Positions 1-9,048 of a DNA stretch of 64,000 bases are shown here, in pieces. The position numbers were made by a program, and so were the translations under genes. Below the pieces are notes generated by a model. The model was given only the letters and a program-made list of their open reading frames with translations. It was not told the DNA's origin and did not search any database. Numbering within the stretch: position 1 is the stretch's first letter; the number at the start of each line of letters is the position of its first letter. The stretch is from assembly GCA_018000455.1 (NCBI GenBank), contig JAGNJW010000008.1:107360-171359 (forward strand), in the 5' to 3' direction. Source of the stretch: Acidobacteriota bacterium (GTDB lineage Bacteria > Acidobacteriota > Vicinamibacteria > Vicinamibacterales > UBA2999).

Positions 1-33
1 GGGCGGACACGGCGGGCGCCGTTTGCGCTGGCG

Positions 34-1437
34 TCACTCTTCGAACTCGAACGCCAGGAAGAGATACTGGCCCTGCCGCAGCACCTGAAGCGCGCAGGCC
101 GCGCGCGCGGGCAGCGCCGCCACGGCCTGCCGCACGGCCTCGAGTGAGGTCACACGTGTCGTGTTGACGGCCACGATGAGATCGCCGGGCTGGATGCCGT
201 ACTCGACGGCTTCCTCTCCGGCGCGGGCGGCGACGAGCGCGCCGGTATCGCTGGCGCCGAGTCCCAGTTCCTCACGCAGGCGATCGGTGAGCGTGATGGC
301 GAGCACGCCGAGGCGCGGCACCAGGTGCTGCTCGCGCGTGACGAGCTCGGCAAACCGCAGCGGGTCGTCGCCGCGGTCCTCGACGTCCATCGACAGGCGC
401 AGTGTCTCGCGTCCGCGCCGCACGTCGAGAGCCGTCACGGCGCCGGCCACGCGACGGTACAGGTTCACGTCGAGCTGCCGGCCGTTCTCGATTGGCTTGC
501 CGTCGAGCGCGACGACGATGTCACCGATCTGCAGGCCGCCCTTCGCCGCTGGTCCGCCAGCATCGACGTCGGCCACCAGGGCGCCTCGGTCCAGCGGCAG
601 TTGCAGTGCCGCCGCCAGCACCGGCGTAATCGACTGCACGACCGCGCCGATCGTGCCCCGGCGCACCCGCCCGTGCGCCTTGAGCTGGTCGTAGACCGCT
701 GCCACGATATTGCTCGGCGCGGCGAAACCGAGCCCTTCGTTGCCGCCGCCCTGCGAGAGGATGAGCGTGTTGATGCCCACCACCCTTCCGCGCGCGTCCA
801 CGAGCGGACCGCCGCTGCTGCCTGGATTGATGGGGGCGTCGGTCTGGATGTAGACCATCGGGTCGTCGGGCTCGAGCTGCCTGCCAACGGCGCTGACGAC
901 GCCCATCGTCACCGTGTTGTCGAGGCCCATCGGACTGCCGAAGGCAAAAACCAGCTGGCCCGGCCGCAGCGTGTCGGAATCACCGAGGGGCAGGGGCGAG
1001 AGCGTGGCACCGGTCACCTTGAGCAGCGCCAGGTCCGTCTCTTCGTCAACGCCGACCACGGTGGCCTCGAGTGTCTTGCCGCGTGGGCGCACGATCGAGC
1101 CGCCCTCCGGCCGCGACACCAGCACCACGCGCACCCGGCGCGCGCCCTGCACGACGTGGTAGTTCGTCATGATGTCGCCAGACGCATCGAGGATGACCCC
1201 CGAGCCAGACGACCGACGGCGCTCCACCAGGGCGTCGCCGCCGGCCGTATCAGGATCGAGCGCCAGGCCCGTGGCCAGCACCTGCACGGTGCTCGATCCG
1301 ACGGCCGCGGCGAGCGACTCGAACGACGCGCTGATCTCGCTGAGCGTGAGCGCGTGCGGCGCCGGCGCCACGGTCTGCGCCCATGCCGCCGGCACTGTGG
1401 CCATCAGGCCCACGAAGACCGCCACGCCCACTCGCAT
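34..1437 (-). CDS. HtrA/Deg-family periplasmic serine protease with two PDZ domains
   Basis: A trypsin-like (S1C) protease of the envelope stress/protein quality control type, 467 residues. The N-terminus is a signal peptide ending near AWAQ (residue 21). The catalytic triad is visible: His94 in TNYHVV, Asp135 in ETDLALLK and Ser208 in NPGSSGGPLVD. Two PDZ-like domains follow at about 265-355 and 372-465, giving the DegP/DegQ layout. The reading frame stays open upstream to 1536. I chose the ATG at 1437 because it begins the signal peptide and follows AAGGAG at good spacing. The gene is divergent from the beta-CASP gene across about 160 bp, where TAATAT (minus strand, near 1491-1496) could be a -10 box. 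Family identity is firm; substrate and exact DegP/Q/S class are not. Confidence 0.93.
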   Translation of the reverse strand: MRVGVAVFVGLMATVPAAWAQTVAPAPHALTLSEISASFESLAAAVGSSTVQVLATGLALDPDTAGGDALVERRRSSGSGVILDASGDIMTNYHVVQGARRVRVVLVSRPEGGSIVRPRGKTLEATVVGVDEETDLALLKVTGATLSPLPLGDSDTLRPGQLVFAFGSPMGLDNTVTMGVVSAVGRQLEPDDPMVYIQTDAPINPGSSGGPLVDARGRVVGINTLILSQGGGNEGLGFAAPSNIVAAVYDQLKAHGRVRRGTIGAVVQSITPVLAAALQLPLDRGALVADVDAGGPAAKGGLQIGDIVVALDGKPIENGRQLDVNLYRRVAGAVTALDVRRGRETLRLSMDVEDRGDDPLRFAELVTREQHLVPRLGVLAITLTDRLREELGLGASDTGALVAARAGEEAVEYGIQPGDLIVAVNTTRVTSLEAVRQAVAALPARAACALQVLRQGQYLFLAFEFEE

Positions 1438-1600
1438 GCTGTGCTCCTTGGACGCGCCACCCAGGCCGCCGGCGCCGCGCGTTTTCGAGCATATTAGCCC
1501 GTGGGGACCGCCACGGCGGCATTCGACACGGTCCATCCAGGGTGGCGTGCCGCTCGCGTTCCGAAACTGGCCGGGCTATCTGGTAGAGTCCCAGACGCGC

Positions 1601-2995
1601 ATGACTTCATCGTTGACGTTCCTGGGGGCGGCCCGCACGGTCACGGGCTCGCGGTATCTGGTGGAAGCCGCCGGCACACGTGTGCTGGTGGATTGCGGGA
1701 TGTTCCAGGGGTTGAAGGAGCTCCGGCTGCGCAACTGGGCCGATCCACCGGTGCCACCGGCATCGATTGAATCGGTCGTGCTCACACACGCCCATCTCGA
1801 CCACGTCGGCATGCTGCCCCGGCTGGTGGCCCAGGGGTTCAACGGGCGCATCTTCTGCACCCCGGGGACACAGGACCTGTGTTCCCTCGTGCTCCCGGAT
1901 GCCGGTCGCATTCAGGAAGAAGAGGCGGAACGCGCCAACCGCTACGGCTACTCGAAGCACAAGCCCGCCAAGCCCCTCTTCACCGAAGAGGATGCCATCA
2001 AGACGCTGTCGCGGCTCCAGCCCGTGGGGTATGAACGACCCATTCCGGTCGCCAACGGCGCCCTCGAGGTGGAGTTCATACCCACCGGACATCTTCTGGG
2101 CGCCGCCTACGTGCTGATGCACCGCCAGGACGGCGAGGGTGGCACGGTGCTCTTCGGGGGTGACCTTGGTCGTTACGACCGGCCGGTGCTGGTCGATCCG
2201 AGCGACGGCGTGAAGACCGACGTGCTGCTGGTGGAATCGACCTACGGCGACCGCCTGCACCCGGAAGCGGACGAAACCGAGCGACTCAAGACCTTCATCC
2301 TTGAGACGGCCCAGCGGAAGGGCAAGCTCATCATCCCGTCGTTTTCGATCGGCAGGGTGGAGGAGGTGCTGTACGCGATCAAGCAGCTCGAAGACGCGCG
2401 CCAGGTGCCGCCCCTGCCGGTGTATGTCGACAGCCCGATGGCGCTCAAGGCGCTGGAATTCTACAAGCGCCGCGCCCATGAGCTGGACGACGACATCCAG
2501 AAGCGCCGGGACGAAGTGTGCGCCTTCTGCACGGCGCGATTCACGCCGGTGCCGACCGCGCGGGAGTCGCAGGATGTCGTCGAGCGGCCGGGCCCGGCCA
2601 TTGTGATCGCCTCGAGCGGCATGGCCACGGGTGGGCGAGTTCTACACCACCTGGCCAACGATCTGCCCGATCCCAAGAACACGGTGCTCTTCGTCGGATT
2701 CCAGGCCGCCGGGACGCGCGGCCGCCAGTTGATCGAGGGCGCGTCGGAAGTGAAGATCCGTGGGCAGTTGATACCCGTTCAGGCCCGGATCGAGAAGTTG
2801 AACGGGATGTCAGCGCATGCCGATGCGGGCGAAATCCTACGCTGGCTCAAGACATTCCCGACGCCGCCGGGTATTACTTACCTGGTCCACGGCGAGCCGT
2901 CTGCCCAGGATGCCCTGAAGATCCGCATCGAGAACGAGTTGGCGTGGAACGTGCAAATTCCGCGACACGGGGATCGTGTGCCCGTGCCTCTGTAA
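1601..2995 (+). CDS. Metallo-beta-lactamase/beta-CASP RNase family protein
   Basis: A 464-residue protein of the YSH1/CPSF73-like branch of metallo-beta-lactamase hydrolases, which in bacteria and archaea are usually ribonucleases. The zinc-binding signature HAHLDH is at residues 63-68. The middle carries the beta-CASP insert, and the C-terminal part has the RMMBL-type motifs (SAHADAGEI and YLVHGEP). The start was placed at ATG 1601 because homologues begin with a short run into TFLGAARTVTGS; the frame is open far upstream, but that part overlaps the htrA gene and looks unlike a protein. It is followed after 21 bp by the M49 peptidase and may be co-transcribed with it. The cellular RNA target cannot be read from sequence. 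Confidence 0.92.
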   Translation: MTSSLTFLGAARTVTGSRYLVEAAGTRVLVDCGMFQGLKELRLRNWADPPVPPASIESVVLTHAHLDHVGMLPRLVAQGFNGRIFCTPGTQDLCSLVLPDAGRIQEEEAERANRYGYSKHKPAKPLFTEEDAIKTLSRLQPVGYERPIPVANGALEVEFIPTGHLLGAAYVLMHRQDGEGGTVLFGGDLGRYDRPVLVDPSDGVKTDVLLVESTYGDRLHPEADETERLKTFILETAQRKGKLIIPSFSIGRVEEVLYAIKQLEDARQVPPLPVYVDSPMALKALEFYKRRAHELDDDIQKRRDEVCAFCTARFTPVPTARESQDVVERPGPAIVIASSGMATGGRVLHHLANDLPDPKNTVLFVGFQAAGTRGRQLIEGASEVKIRGQLIPVQARIEKLNGMSAHADAGEILRWLKTFPTPPGITYLVHGEPSAQDALKIRIENELAWNVQIPRHGDRVPVPL

Positions 2996-3016
2996 CCGCC
3001 CACGCCGACAGGAACG

Positions 3017-4981
3017 ATGCCGTCCAACGAACGTCCCAATCAGGTCGCCTCCGGCGTCCCGACCCGCCCATACCTGCTCGAGCGGGTCGACGACGCTGCG
3101 GTCGTGCAACTCTACGCCGACGGCTTCGCGGCCCTGCCCCTCGACCAGAAGACCCTCGTCTGGCATCTGTATGAAGCGGCCCTCGCCGGTCGCGACATCT
3201 ACGTCGACCAGCGCTACGTCCACAACCTGGCGATGCGCGACTTCCTCGAGGCGGTGGTCCTGCACGCTGACGGCCTGCCGCCCGACGTCGCGTCGGAATT
3301 CTGGCGCTACACCAAGCTCTTCTGGATCAACTCCGGTCCGTTCAACAACCTGACGGCGCGCAAGTTCGTCCTGAAACTCTCCGAGGCGGCCCTGGTAGCC
3401 GCCGCCGAGGCGGTGGCTGCCGCCGGTGCACGCTTCCGCACGGCCCAGGGCGAGTCGCCCGCGGACCTCGCGCGCCGCCTCGCACCGTTCCTCACCGACC
3501 CGGCCGTGGACCCGATGGTCACGACCAAGTCGCCGGCACCAGGCGGCGACATCCTCGGCAGCAGCGCCAACAATCTCTACCACGGCGTGACGATGGGCGA
3601 CCTCGACGGCTTCGTCGAGCGCTACCCGCTCAATTCGCGCCTCGTCAAGCGCGACGGGCAACTCGTGGAAGAGGTCTATCGGGTCGGCGGGCGCTACGAC
3701 GCCGAGCTGAGGCGCGTCATCGGCCACCTCGAAGCCGCCCTGCCCTACGCCACGCCCAGCTTCGCCGCCGCGCTCGGCGCCCTCATCCAGTGGTATCGCA
3801 CGGGCGAAGACGGCGACAGAATCGCCTTCGACATCGCCTGGGTGCAATCCACCGACTCGCCGGTCGATACGATGAGCGGCTTCATCGAGGTCTACATGGA
3901 CGCCCGCGGCATCAAGGGCGCCTGGGAGTCGATGGTCTACTACGTGAACCCCGAGAAGACGGCGCGGATCCGCGCCCTGGCCGAGAACGCGCAGTGGTTC
4001 GAGGATCGTATGCCGATCGCGCCGGCGTTCCGCAAGCCGACGGTGCTCGGCGTCACGGCCACGGCGATCGAGGTGGTGATCGAGACGGGAGATGCCGGTC
4101 CGATTACGCCGATCGGCGTCAATCTCCCGAACGACCAGCGGGTGCGCGAGCTCTACGGCAGCAAGTCCGTCACGCTCTCGAACGTGACCGAAGCCTACGA
4201 GTTCTCGACCACCGACGAGTATCGCCGCGAGTTCACCTGGAACGACGAGGAGTTCGACCGCGCCAAGCGCTGGGGCGCCACTGCCGGCGAGCTGGCCACC
4301 GAGATTCACGAAGTGCTGGGCCACGGCTCGGGCCGGATGGCCGCCGGCATCGCCGCCCAGCCGCAGGAGCTGCTGAAGGAGCAGTACTCGGCGCTCGAGG
4401 AAACGCGCGCCGATCTGGTGGCGCTGTACTTCTGCGCCGATCCGAAGCTCGTCGAGCTGGGCATCGTGGCCGCCGACGATCACGCCGATATCGTGCGCGC
4501 GGAGTACGAGGCGTTTGCCCGTACCGCGCTCGTGCAGCTCAGGCGCGTGCGCGAGGGCTCGCAGCTCGAAGAAGATCACATGCGCAACCGCCAGGCCATC
4601 GTGCACTGGCTGCTGGCCAATACTCGCGCGCTCTCCGTGCGCGTGCGCGAGGCCAAGACCTACTACGTGCTCGAGAGCGTGACGCGTTTGCGCGAGGGTG
4701 TGGCCGAGATGCTCGCCGAGGTGCAGCGCATCAAGTCGGAAGGCGACTACGTGGCGGCCAGGGCGCTCTTCGAGACCTACGGCGTGTACTTCGATCCGGA
4801 GCTGCGCAACGAGATCGTCGCTCGTGTCGAGCTGCTCAAGCTGCCGTCGTACACGGGCTTCGTCATGCCGACCCTGTCGCCGGTCTACGACGCGGATGGC
4901 GGCATTGCCGACGTGCAGGTGTCGTACCTGTGCGACTTCGCGGCGCAGATGCTGAGCTACTCGTCACATCGGCGAGCGTAA
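3017..4981 (+). CDS. M49-family dipeptidyl-peptidase (DPP III-like)
   Basis: A 654-residue zinc exopeptidase family member. The metal-binding motif HEVLGH lies at residues 431-436 within IHEVLGHGSGRM, and the second ligand motif is EETRAD at about 461-466, as in DPP III where an EECRAE-type motif supplies the glutamate. There is no signal peptide, so it is probably cytosolic and trims dipeptides from peptide N-termini. The length is close to other bacterial M49 enzymes, somewhat shorter than eukaryotic DPP III. The start ATG at 3017 follows an AGGAA-type ribosome site and lies 21 bp after the beta-CASP gene, suggesting one transcript. Identity is firm; preferred peptides are unknown. Confidence 0.93.
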   Translation: MPSNERPNQVASGVPTRPYLLERVDDAAVVQLYADGFAALPLDQKTLVWHLYEAALAGRDIYVDQRYVHNLAMRDFLEAVVLHADGLPPDVASEFWRYTKLFWINSGPFNNLTARKFVLKLSEAALVAAAEAVAAAGARFRTAQGESPADLARRLAPFLTDPAVDPMVTTKSPAPGGDILGSSANNLYHGVTMGDLDGFVERYPLNSRLVKRDGQLVEEVYRVGGRYDAELRRVIGHLEAALPYATPSFAAALGALIQWYRTGEDGDRIAFDIAWVQSTDSPVDTMSGFIEVYMDARGIKGAWESMVYYVNPEKTARIRALAENAQWFEDRMPIAPAFRKPTVLGVTATAIEVVIETGDAGPITPIGVNLPNDQRVRELYGSKSVTLSNVTEAYEFSTTDEYRREFTWNDEEFDRAKRWGATAGELATEIHEVLGHGSGRMAAGIAAQPQELLKEQYSALEETRADLVALYFCADPKLVELGIVAADDHADIVRAEYEAFARTALVQLRRVREGSQLEEDHMRNRQAIVHWLLANTRALSVRVREAKTYYVLESVTRLREGVAEMLAEVQRIKSEGDYVAARALFETYGVYFDPELRNEIVARVELLKLPSYTGFVMPTLSPVYDADGGIADVQVSYLCDFAAQMLSYSSHRRA

Positions 4982-5131
4982 ACGGCACGCCTCCTGCGCC
5001 GCCACAGACGCAGGCACCGCCGGCTCCTGCCCGAGAGACCGGCCGATCGCGCCGGCGCCTCCTTCCGCCTCCCCTTCGGTCCGGCATGCCGGGTCGACTC
5101 GGCTGCGGTGGAGTAGTGCGCCGTCGGCACG

Positions 5132-5183
5132 GAGGGCCGGCAGAGCTGCCGGTCCTCAGAGGTCGGCGTCAGGAGACGCCGAC
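5132..5183. other. Two adjacent strong inverted repeats in a 316-bp gene-free stretch
   Basis: The stretch 4982-5297 holds no convincing gene. It contains two back-to-back hairpins. The first, 5132-5157, pairs GAGGGCCGGCAG with CTGCCGGTCCTC around a 2-base loop, with one mismatch that is a G-U wobble in RNA. The second, 5162-5183, is a perfect 9-bp stem GTCGGCGTC/GACGCCGAC with loop AGGA. No T-run follows either, so they are not a classical intrinsic terminator. They could stabilise the 3' end of the peptidase mRNA or act in the leader of the lipoprotein gene at 5298. Confidence 0.6.
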
Positions 5184-5297
5184 GCGCTCGCCCGGTCCCG
5201 ACCAAAGCCCCGGTGCTCTCCGGTTGACGCCTCGATGGTACCCTTGTCGCGCGCCTCCGCCTCCCTCTGCTGAGCGCGCTTCGAGCGAGGTGGACGA

Positions 5298-5828
5298 ATG
5301 GTGCCGTGGCGTCTCCGGGTCCTGCCGTTAACGGCGTGCCTGTTCGTTCTGGGCTGTGCGAACGAGTCGCCGACCACACCCACTGGCACGGGGTCTGGAA
5401 ATGCCGGCGGTGGCACTCACTTCGTCCGTGAATCCCTCACGGGCACCATCGCGGCCACTGCTTCGCCGGAATGCTCCGCCGCTTTCCGTGCGTCGGTCGA
5501 CGCGTCGTACTACCAAGAGGGGACGGGCCGTTGCGTGGAGTTTCGGCGCCGCTCGTCGACGGCCGGAATCATCACGGCGCGGCTGACGTGGCAGGAGAGC
5601 CGTCTCGATCTCGATCTCGTCCTGAACGACGGAGTGGGGATGAATTTCCGGCAGTCGATCGCCGCCAATCGCTGTTGCGAGGCGGTCGAGTTCTTCGTCA
5701 ACGCCGGTACCGACTTCGTCTTCGTCGTGTATCTGCGCGGCGTCGACCCGCAGTTCGTTGCCAACGGTGGCGTCTATACAGGCCCGGTGAGCACGCCATT
5801 TGCGCTGGAGGTCGAGCGGCCGGAATGA
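5298..5828 (+). CDS. Predicted lipoprotein of unknown function
   Basis: A 176-residue protein with a lipoprotein signal: hydrophobic stretch LPLTACLFV and lipobox LGC with the acylated cysteine at residue 20, followed by a Ser/Thr/Pro/Gly-rich linker. The mature part has four cysteines that could form disulfides and an overall beta-rich look. I recognise no family. It starts after the tandem hairpins and is followed at 48 bp by the DUF2164 gene. The ATG at 5298 is chosen because it places the lipobox correctly. Confidence 0.72.
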   Translation: MVPWRLRVLPLTACLFVLGCANESPTTPTGTGSGNAGGGTHFVRESLTGTIAATASPECSAAFRASVDASYYQEGTGRCVEFRRRSSTAGIITARLTWQESRLDLDLVLNDGVGMNFRQSIAANRCCEAVEFFVNAGTDFVFVVYLRGVDPQFVANGGVYTGPVSTPFALEVERPE

Positions 5829-5875
5829 CGGGTTGCGTTCGGTCGCCTGCAGCGCGCCTGCGCGAGAATAGCCGG

Positions 5876-6139
5876 ATGCCCATCACGCTTCCGCCCGAGG
5901 CTGCCAAGCAACTCGTCGCGTCCATCAAGCGGTTCTCAGCCGAGCATCTCGACGAGCAGATCGGCGACCTGAAGGCCGCGCTCTTGCTCGACTTCTGTCT
6001 CGCCGAAATCGGCGCCGTCGTCTACAACCAGGCGATTGCTGACGCGCAGACGTACTTCCAGGCCCGAACCACGGACCTCGACAGCGTGTGCTACCAGCCG
6101 GAGTTCACCTACTGGAAGACGCCGGACCGGAAGGCCTGA
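5876..6139 (+). CDS. DUF2164 family protein
   Basis: An 87-residue soluble protein. The sequence ITLPPEAAKQLVASIKRF near the N-terminus, the central LLLDFCLAEIGAVVYNQAI and the later tyrosine/phenylalanine run match my recollection of the DUF2164 family, small proteins of unknown role. The reading frame is open upstream, but only from ATG 5876 does it look like the family. The next gene (cupin) begins 29 bp downstream. No function should be assigned beyond the family name. Confidence 0.75.
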   Translation: MPITLPPEAAKQLVASIKRFSAEHLDEQIGDLKAALLLDFCLAEIGAVVYNQAIADAQTYFQARTTDLDSVCYQPEFTYWKTPDRKA

Positions 6140-6168
6140 CGAGCCCTCCACCGTGCTAGATTCGCCAC

Positions 6169-6843
6169 ATGTGCGACTTCGGCCATTCCCACGATCGCCA
6201 GGCGTTCGGGTATCTCGTCGACACGCCGGAGATCCGCGCGCTCATCGACGAAGCCGAGCGGCTCACGCGTGAGATCGACGACCCGGCCGCGCGTGTGGAG
6301 GCGCTGAAGCCGGTGTTTCACGCGCTCCTGGCGGCCGAGGGCTGGCTGCCCGACGAGTACGGCGCCCCGGATCCGACGAGCGGGATGGGGAGCGGCATCG
6401 GTCAGTACGCGCTCTACCGCGCCGAGGATGGCTCGCTGACGCTGTTCTCGCTGGTCGTCCCCGCTGGCGCCGAGACGCCGGTGCACGACCACCTCGCCTG
6501 GGGGCTCATTGGCGTCTATCGAGGACGCCAGCACGAAACGGTGTATCGCCGGCTCGATGACGGCGCCGAGGCGACCCACGCCGAGCTCGAAGTGTCGCGG
6601 TCGCAGACCATGGAGACCGGCGACTTCTACGCGCTGCTGCCACCGCGCGACGACATCCACTACGTGAGAACCGTGTCGGCGGTGCCATCGGTGTCGATCC
6701 ACCTGCTCGCCAACGATACGGCGTGCGTGTGGCGGCATCGATTCCAACCTGAGACGGGCGAGGTGAAGGCCTTCCGTTCCGGCTACAGCAACGCGCCTTG
6801 CCCTCCGGAGCCGGCGGTGACGCCCGCCGCGCTGAACGACTAG
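6169..6843 (+). CDS. Cupin of the cysteine dioxygenase-like family
   Basis: A 224-residue protein with a double-stranded beta-helix core. The metal ligands expected for thiol dioxygenases are present: His106 and His108 in TPVHDHLAWG, and His178 in VSIHLL, the latter matching the SLHLY ligand motif of cysteine dioxygenase. The family includes cysteine dioxygenase and 3-mercaptopropionate dioxygenase, non-haem iron enzymes that oxidise thiols to sulfinates. Which thiol is used here cannot be decided. An alternative reading is one of the broader predicted metal-dependent cupins. No signal peptide is visible, so it is cytosolic. Confidence 0.78.
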   Translation: MCDFGHSHDRQAFGYLVDTPEIRALIDEAERLTREIDDPAARVEALKPVFHALLAAEGWLPDEYGAPDPTSGMGSGIGQYALYRAEDGSLTLFSLVVPAGAETPVHDHLAWGLIGVYRGRQHETVYRRLDDGAEATHAELEVSRSQTMETGDFYALLPPRDDIHYVRTVSAVPSVSIHLLANDTACVWRHRFQPETGEVKAFRSGYSNAPCPPEPAVTPAALND

Positions 6844-6915
6844 CGGCCGCGAGTCCGGCGGCAACCCCTTCTCACCTAGGAGCCCGACGGGGAATTGGGA
6901 CACACTTGGACGCTC

Positions 6916-9048
6916 ATGCCGAACCGGTCCATCCCCCATACTCGGCGCTGCGCGGTGGCCATGGCCGCCGTCGTGCTGCTTGCCGGAACCGCGCCCGCCC
7001 AGGAATCGCTGTCCACGCGCCTCATTCGTGCCGAGGACGCACGGGTGTTGAGTCTTGAAACGCACGCCCTGTTGGCCGAGGGAATGAAGAGCGCCGACCC
7101 GACGGTGCGCGCCCAGGCGGTGCGGGCGGCCGGGCGTTTCGAGACGCCGTCGCTCCTGAACGACATCATGCCGCGGCTGACGGATCCCGACGCCGAGGTG
7201 CGGCGCTGGGCCTCGATTGCCACCGCCAGCTCCGCGCGCCTCTTCACGATGCCGGCCATCGACGAGCTGATACGGGTGATGGAACCTGCCAAGCCGGCAG
7301 ACTGGGGACTCTACGCCGCGGCGCTCGGCCGCATCGCCATGGCTACCCCGGACCAATACCGTCGTGTCGAGCAGGTGCTCATCACCCCGCTTCCAGCGCC
7401 GGTTTCGAGCACGCAGGCGGTGACTGACCGCGGGCCGGCCGCGGCCACGCTCGACGTCAACCAGGTGGAGGGCGCCGCTCGCGGACTGGAGTCGCTCACC
7501 CGCATCAGCGGCAAGGTGGCGCCGCTCGGCGACAGCGCTCGATCGCGGCTCTACTTCCTGGTCGAATCTCCCGCGCCGGCCGGCTCGCGCGCATTCGCGC
7601 GGTCGCGGCGGCTGGCGCTGCTGGCTTTGCGCAATGCGCGCGCCATCGACGGCGGTCTCGCGCGCACGGCCTCGCGCGATATGGACGACGAAGTGCGCCG
7701 TCTCGCCGTCGCGACGGCGGCTGCCGCCGAGACAGCCGACGCGCCCTCGACGATCTCCGACACCGATCGCGACGCGGTACTGGCCGCCGGGCTCAAGGAC
7801 GCCGAGCCGCGCGTGCGCTATGAGGCGCTTCGCGGCTGGGGCCGGCACCGGCAGGCGCGCGATTGCCGGCCGGTGCTCGGCGCGCTGACGGATGCGAGCA
7901 CGCACGTGGCGCTGGCCGCCATCGACCTCCTGGCCGGGGGTTGCGGCAACGCCACGCCCGTGTCACCGCTACTGCAGAAGGAAGCGGAGGCGCTGCCCCC
8001 GTCGGGGGCCACCTGGCACCGCGCCGCGCATGCCCTCGTGAGCCTGGCCAAGGCGGCCCCGGCGGACGTGCGCACGTTGCTGCCGCGCTTCGTCGGGCAT
8101 CCGATCTGGCAGGTGCGCATGTATGCCGCCCGCGCTGCCGGCGCCACCGGCGCCGTCGAGGCGCTGGTGCTGCTGGGCGGTGACGCCCACGACAACGTGC
8201 GCGAGGCCGCGCTCGGAGAACTCGCGCGTCTCAAGCGTCCCGAGGCGCTGGCGGCGGCCTACGTCGGGCTGACGCGTCCCGATCATCAACTCGTCATGAC
8301 GGCGGCGCGGACGCTGGCTGGGGCGGTCGACCGGGCCAAGGCCGCCAAGGCACTGTCGATCGCGTTGCTACGGCTGACTCTCGAGGGCAAGGACACGTCG
8401 CGCGATCCGCGCGTGGCAATTCTGACGACCCTCGCCGAGATCGGCAGTACGTCGGACGTCGACACCGTGACGCCGTTCCTCTCGGACTGGGATCCCCGCG
8501 TGGCCGAGTCGGCCGCCAAGGCCATCACGAAGTGGACGGGACAAGCGAAGGAAGCCATGCCTCGGCCGCGGTCGCTGGCTGCGCCGGATCTGGCGGCGCT
8601 CGAGACTGCGCGCACCAAAGACCTGCGGATCACGATGGCGCGAGGCGAGGTGATGGAACTGCGCCTGCTGGCCGACGAGGCGCCAGCCACGGTGGCGCGC
8701 GTGGCCTCGCTGGCCGCCAAGGGTTACTACGCCGGATTGACGTTCCACCGCGTCGAGCCGACGTTCGTCATCCAGGGCGGCAGTCCGGGCGCCAACGAGT
8801 TCATGGGCGACGGCCCCTACATGCGCGACGAGCCTGGCGTGGCGCACAACCGCGGCACCGTCGGCATCTCGACCCGCGGCCGCGACACCGGTGATGCCCA
8901 GATCTTCGTGAACCTCGTCGATTCGCCGAGGCTCGACCATGCCTACACGGTCTTTGCCGTTGTTGAGCGCGGCATGGACGTGGCCGACGCCGTGCTCGAG
9001 GGCGACGTGATGGCGAAGGTGGAGCTCGTGGACGCGCCGCGCCGGTGA
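6916..9048 (+). CDS. HEAT-repeat protein fused to a cyclophilin-type peptidyl-prolyl isomerase
   Basis: A 710-residue exported protein. After a signal peptide (hydrophobic core AVAMAAVVLLAG, cleavage near TAPAQ), residues about 30-540 are alanine-rich alpha-helical HEAT repeats, seen as recurring units such as DPTVRAQAVRAAGRF and DAEVRRWASIA. The last ~150 residues form a cyclophilin domain with FHRVEPTFVIQGG and the later AQIFVNLVDSPRLDHAYTVF block. It probably works as a periplasmic folding or scaffold factor. A TTG start at 6895 is also possible; ATG 6916 better fits the signal peptide. It overlaps the following aminotransferase by 4 nt (GTGA), so the two are translationally coupled. Confidence 0.9.
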   Translation: MPNRSIPHTRRCAVAMAAVVLLAGTAPAQESLSTRLIRAEDARVLSLETHALLAEGMKSADPTVRAQAVRAAGRFETPSLLNDIMPRLTDPDAEVRRWASIATASSARLFTMPAIDELIRVMEPAKPADWGLYAAALGRIAMATPDQYRRVEQVLITPLPAPVSSTQAVTDRGPAAATLDVNQVEGAARGLESLTRISGKVAPLGDSARSRLYFLVESPAPAGSRAFARSRRLALLALRNARAIDGGLARTASRDMDDEVRRLAVATAAAAETADAPSTISDTDRDAVLAAGLKDAEPRVRYEALRGWGRHRQARDCRPVLGALTDASTHVALAAIDLLAGGCGNATPVSPLLQKEAEALPPSGATWHRAAHALVSLAKAAPADVRTLLPRFVGHPIWQVRMYAARAAGATGAVEALVLLGGDAHDNVREAALGELARLKRPEALAAAYVGLTRPDHQLVMTAARTLAGAVDRAKAAKALSIALLRLTLEGKDTSRDPRVAILTTLAEIGSTSDVDTVTPFLSDWDPRVAESAAKAITKWTGQAKEAMPRPRSLAAPDLAALETARTKDLRITMARGEVMELRLLADEAPATVARVASLAAKGYYAGLTFHRVEPTFVIQGGSPGANEFMGDGPYMRDEPGVAHNRGTVGISTRGRDTGDAQIFVNLVDSPRLDHAYTVFAVVERGMDVADAVLEGDVMAKVELVDAPRR

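Noticed and set aside
2837..4606. A 589-residue open frame on the minus strand opposite the M49 peptidase
   Set aside because: It is the antisense shadow of a GC-rich gene; composition is His/Arg/Val-rich, no family motif, and the plus-strand frame has clear catalytic motifs.
4957..5379. A 140-residue minus-strand frame across the 316-bp gap
   Set aside because: Arg/Thr/Ser-rich without homology, no ribosome site, and it runs through the two hairpins and into the lipoprotein gene.
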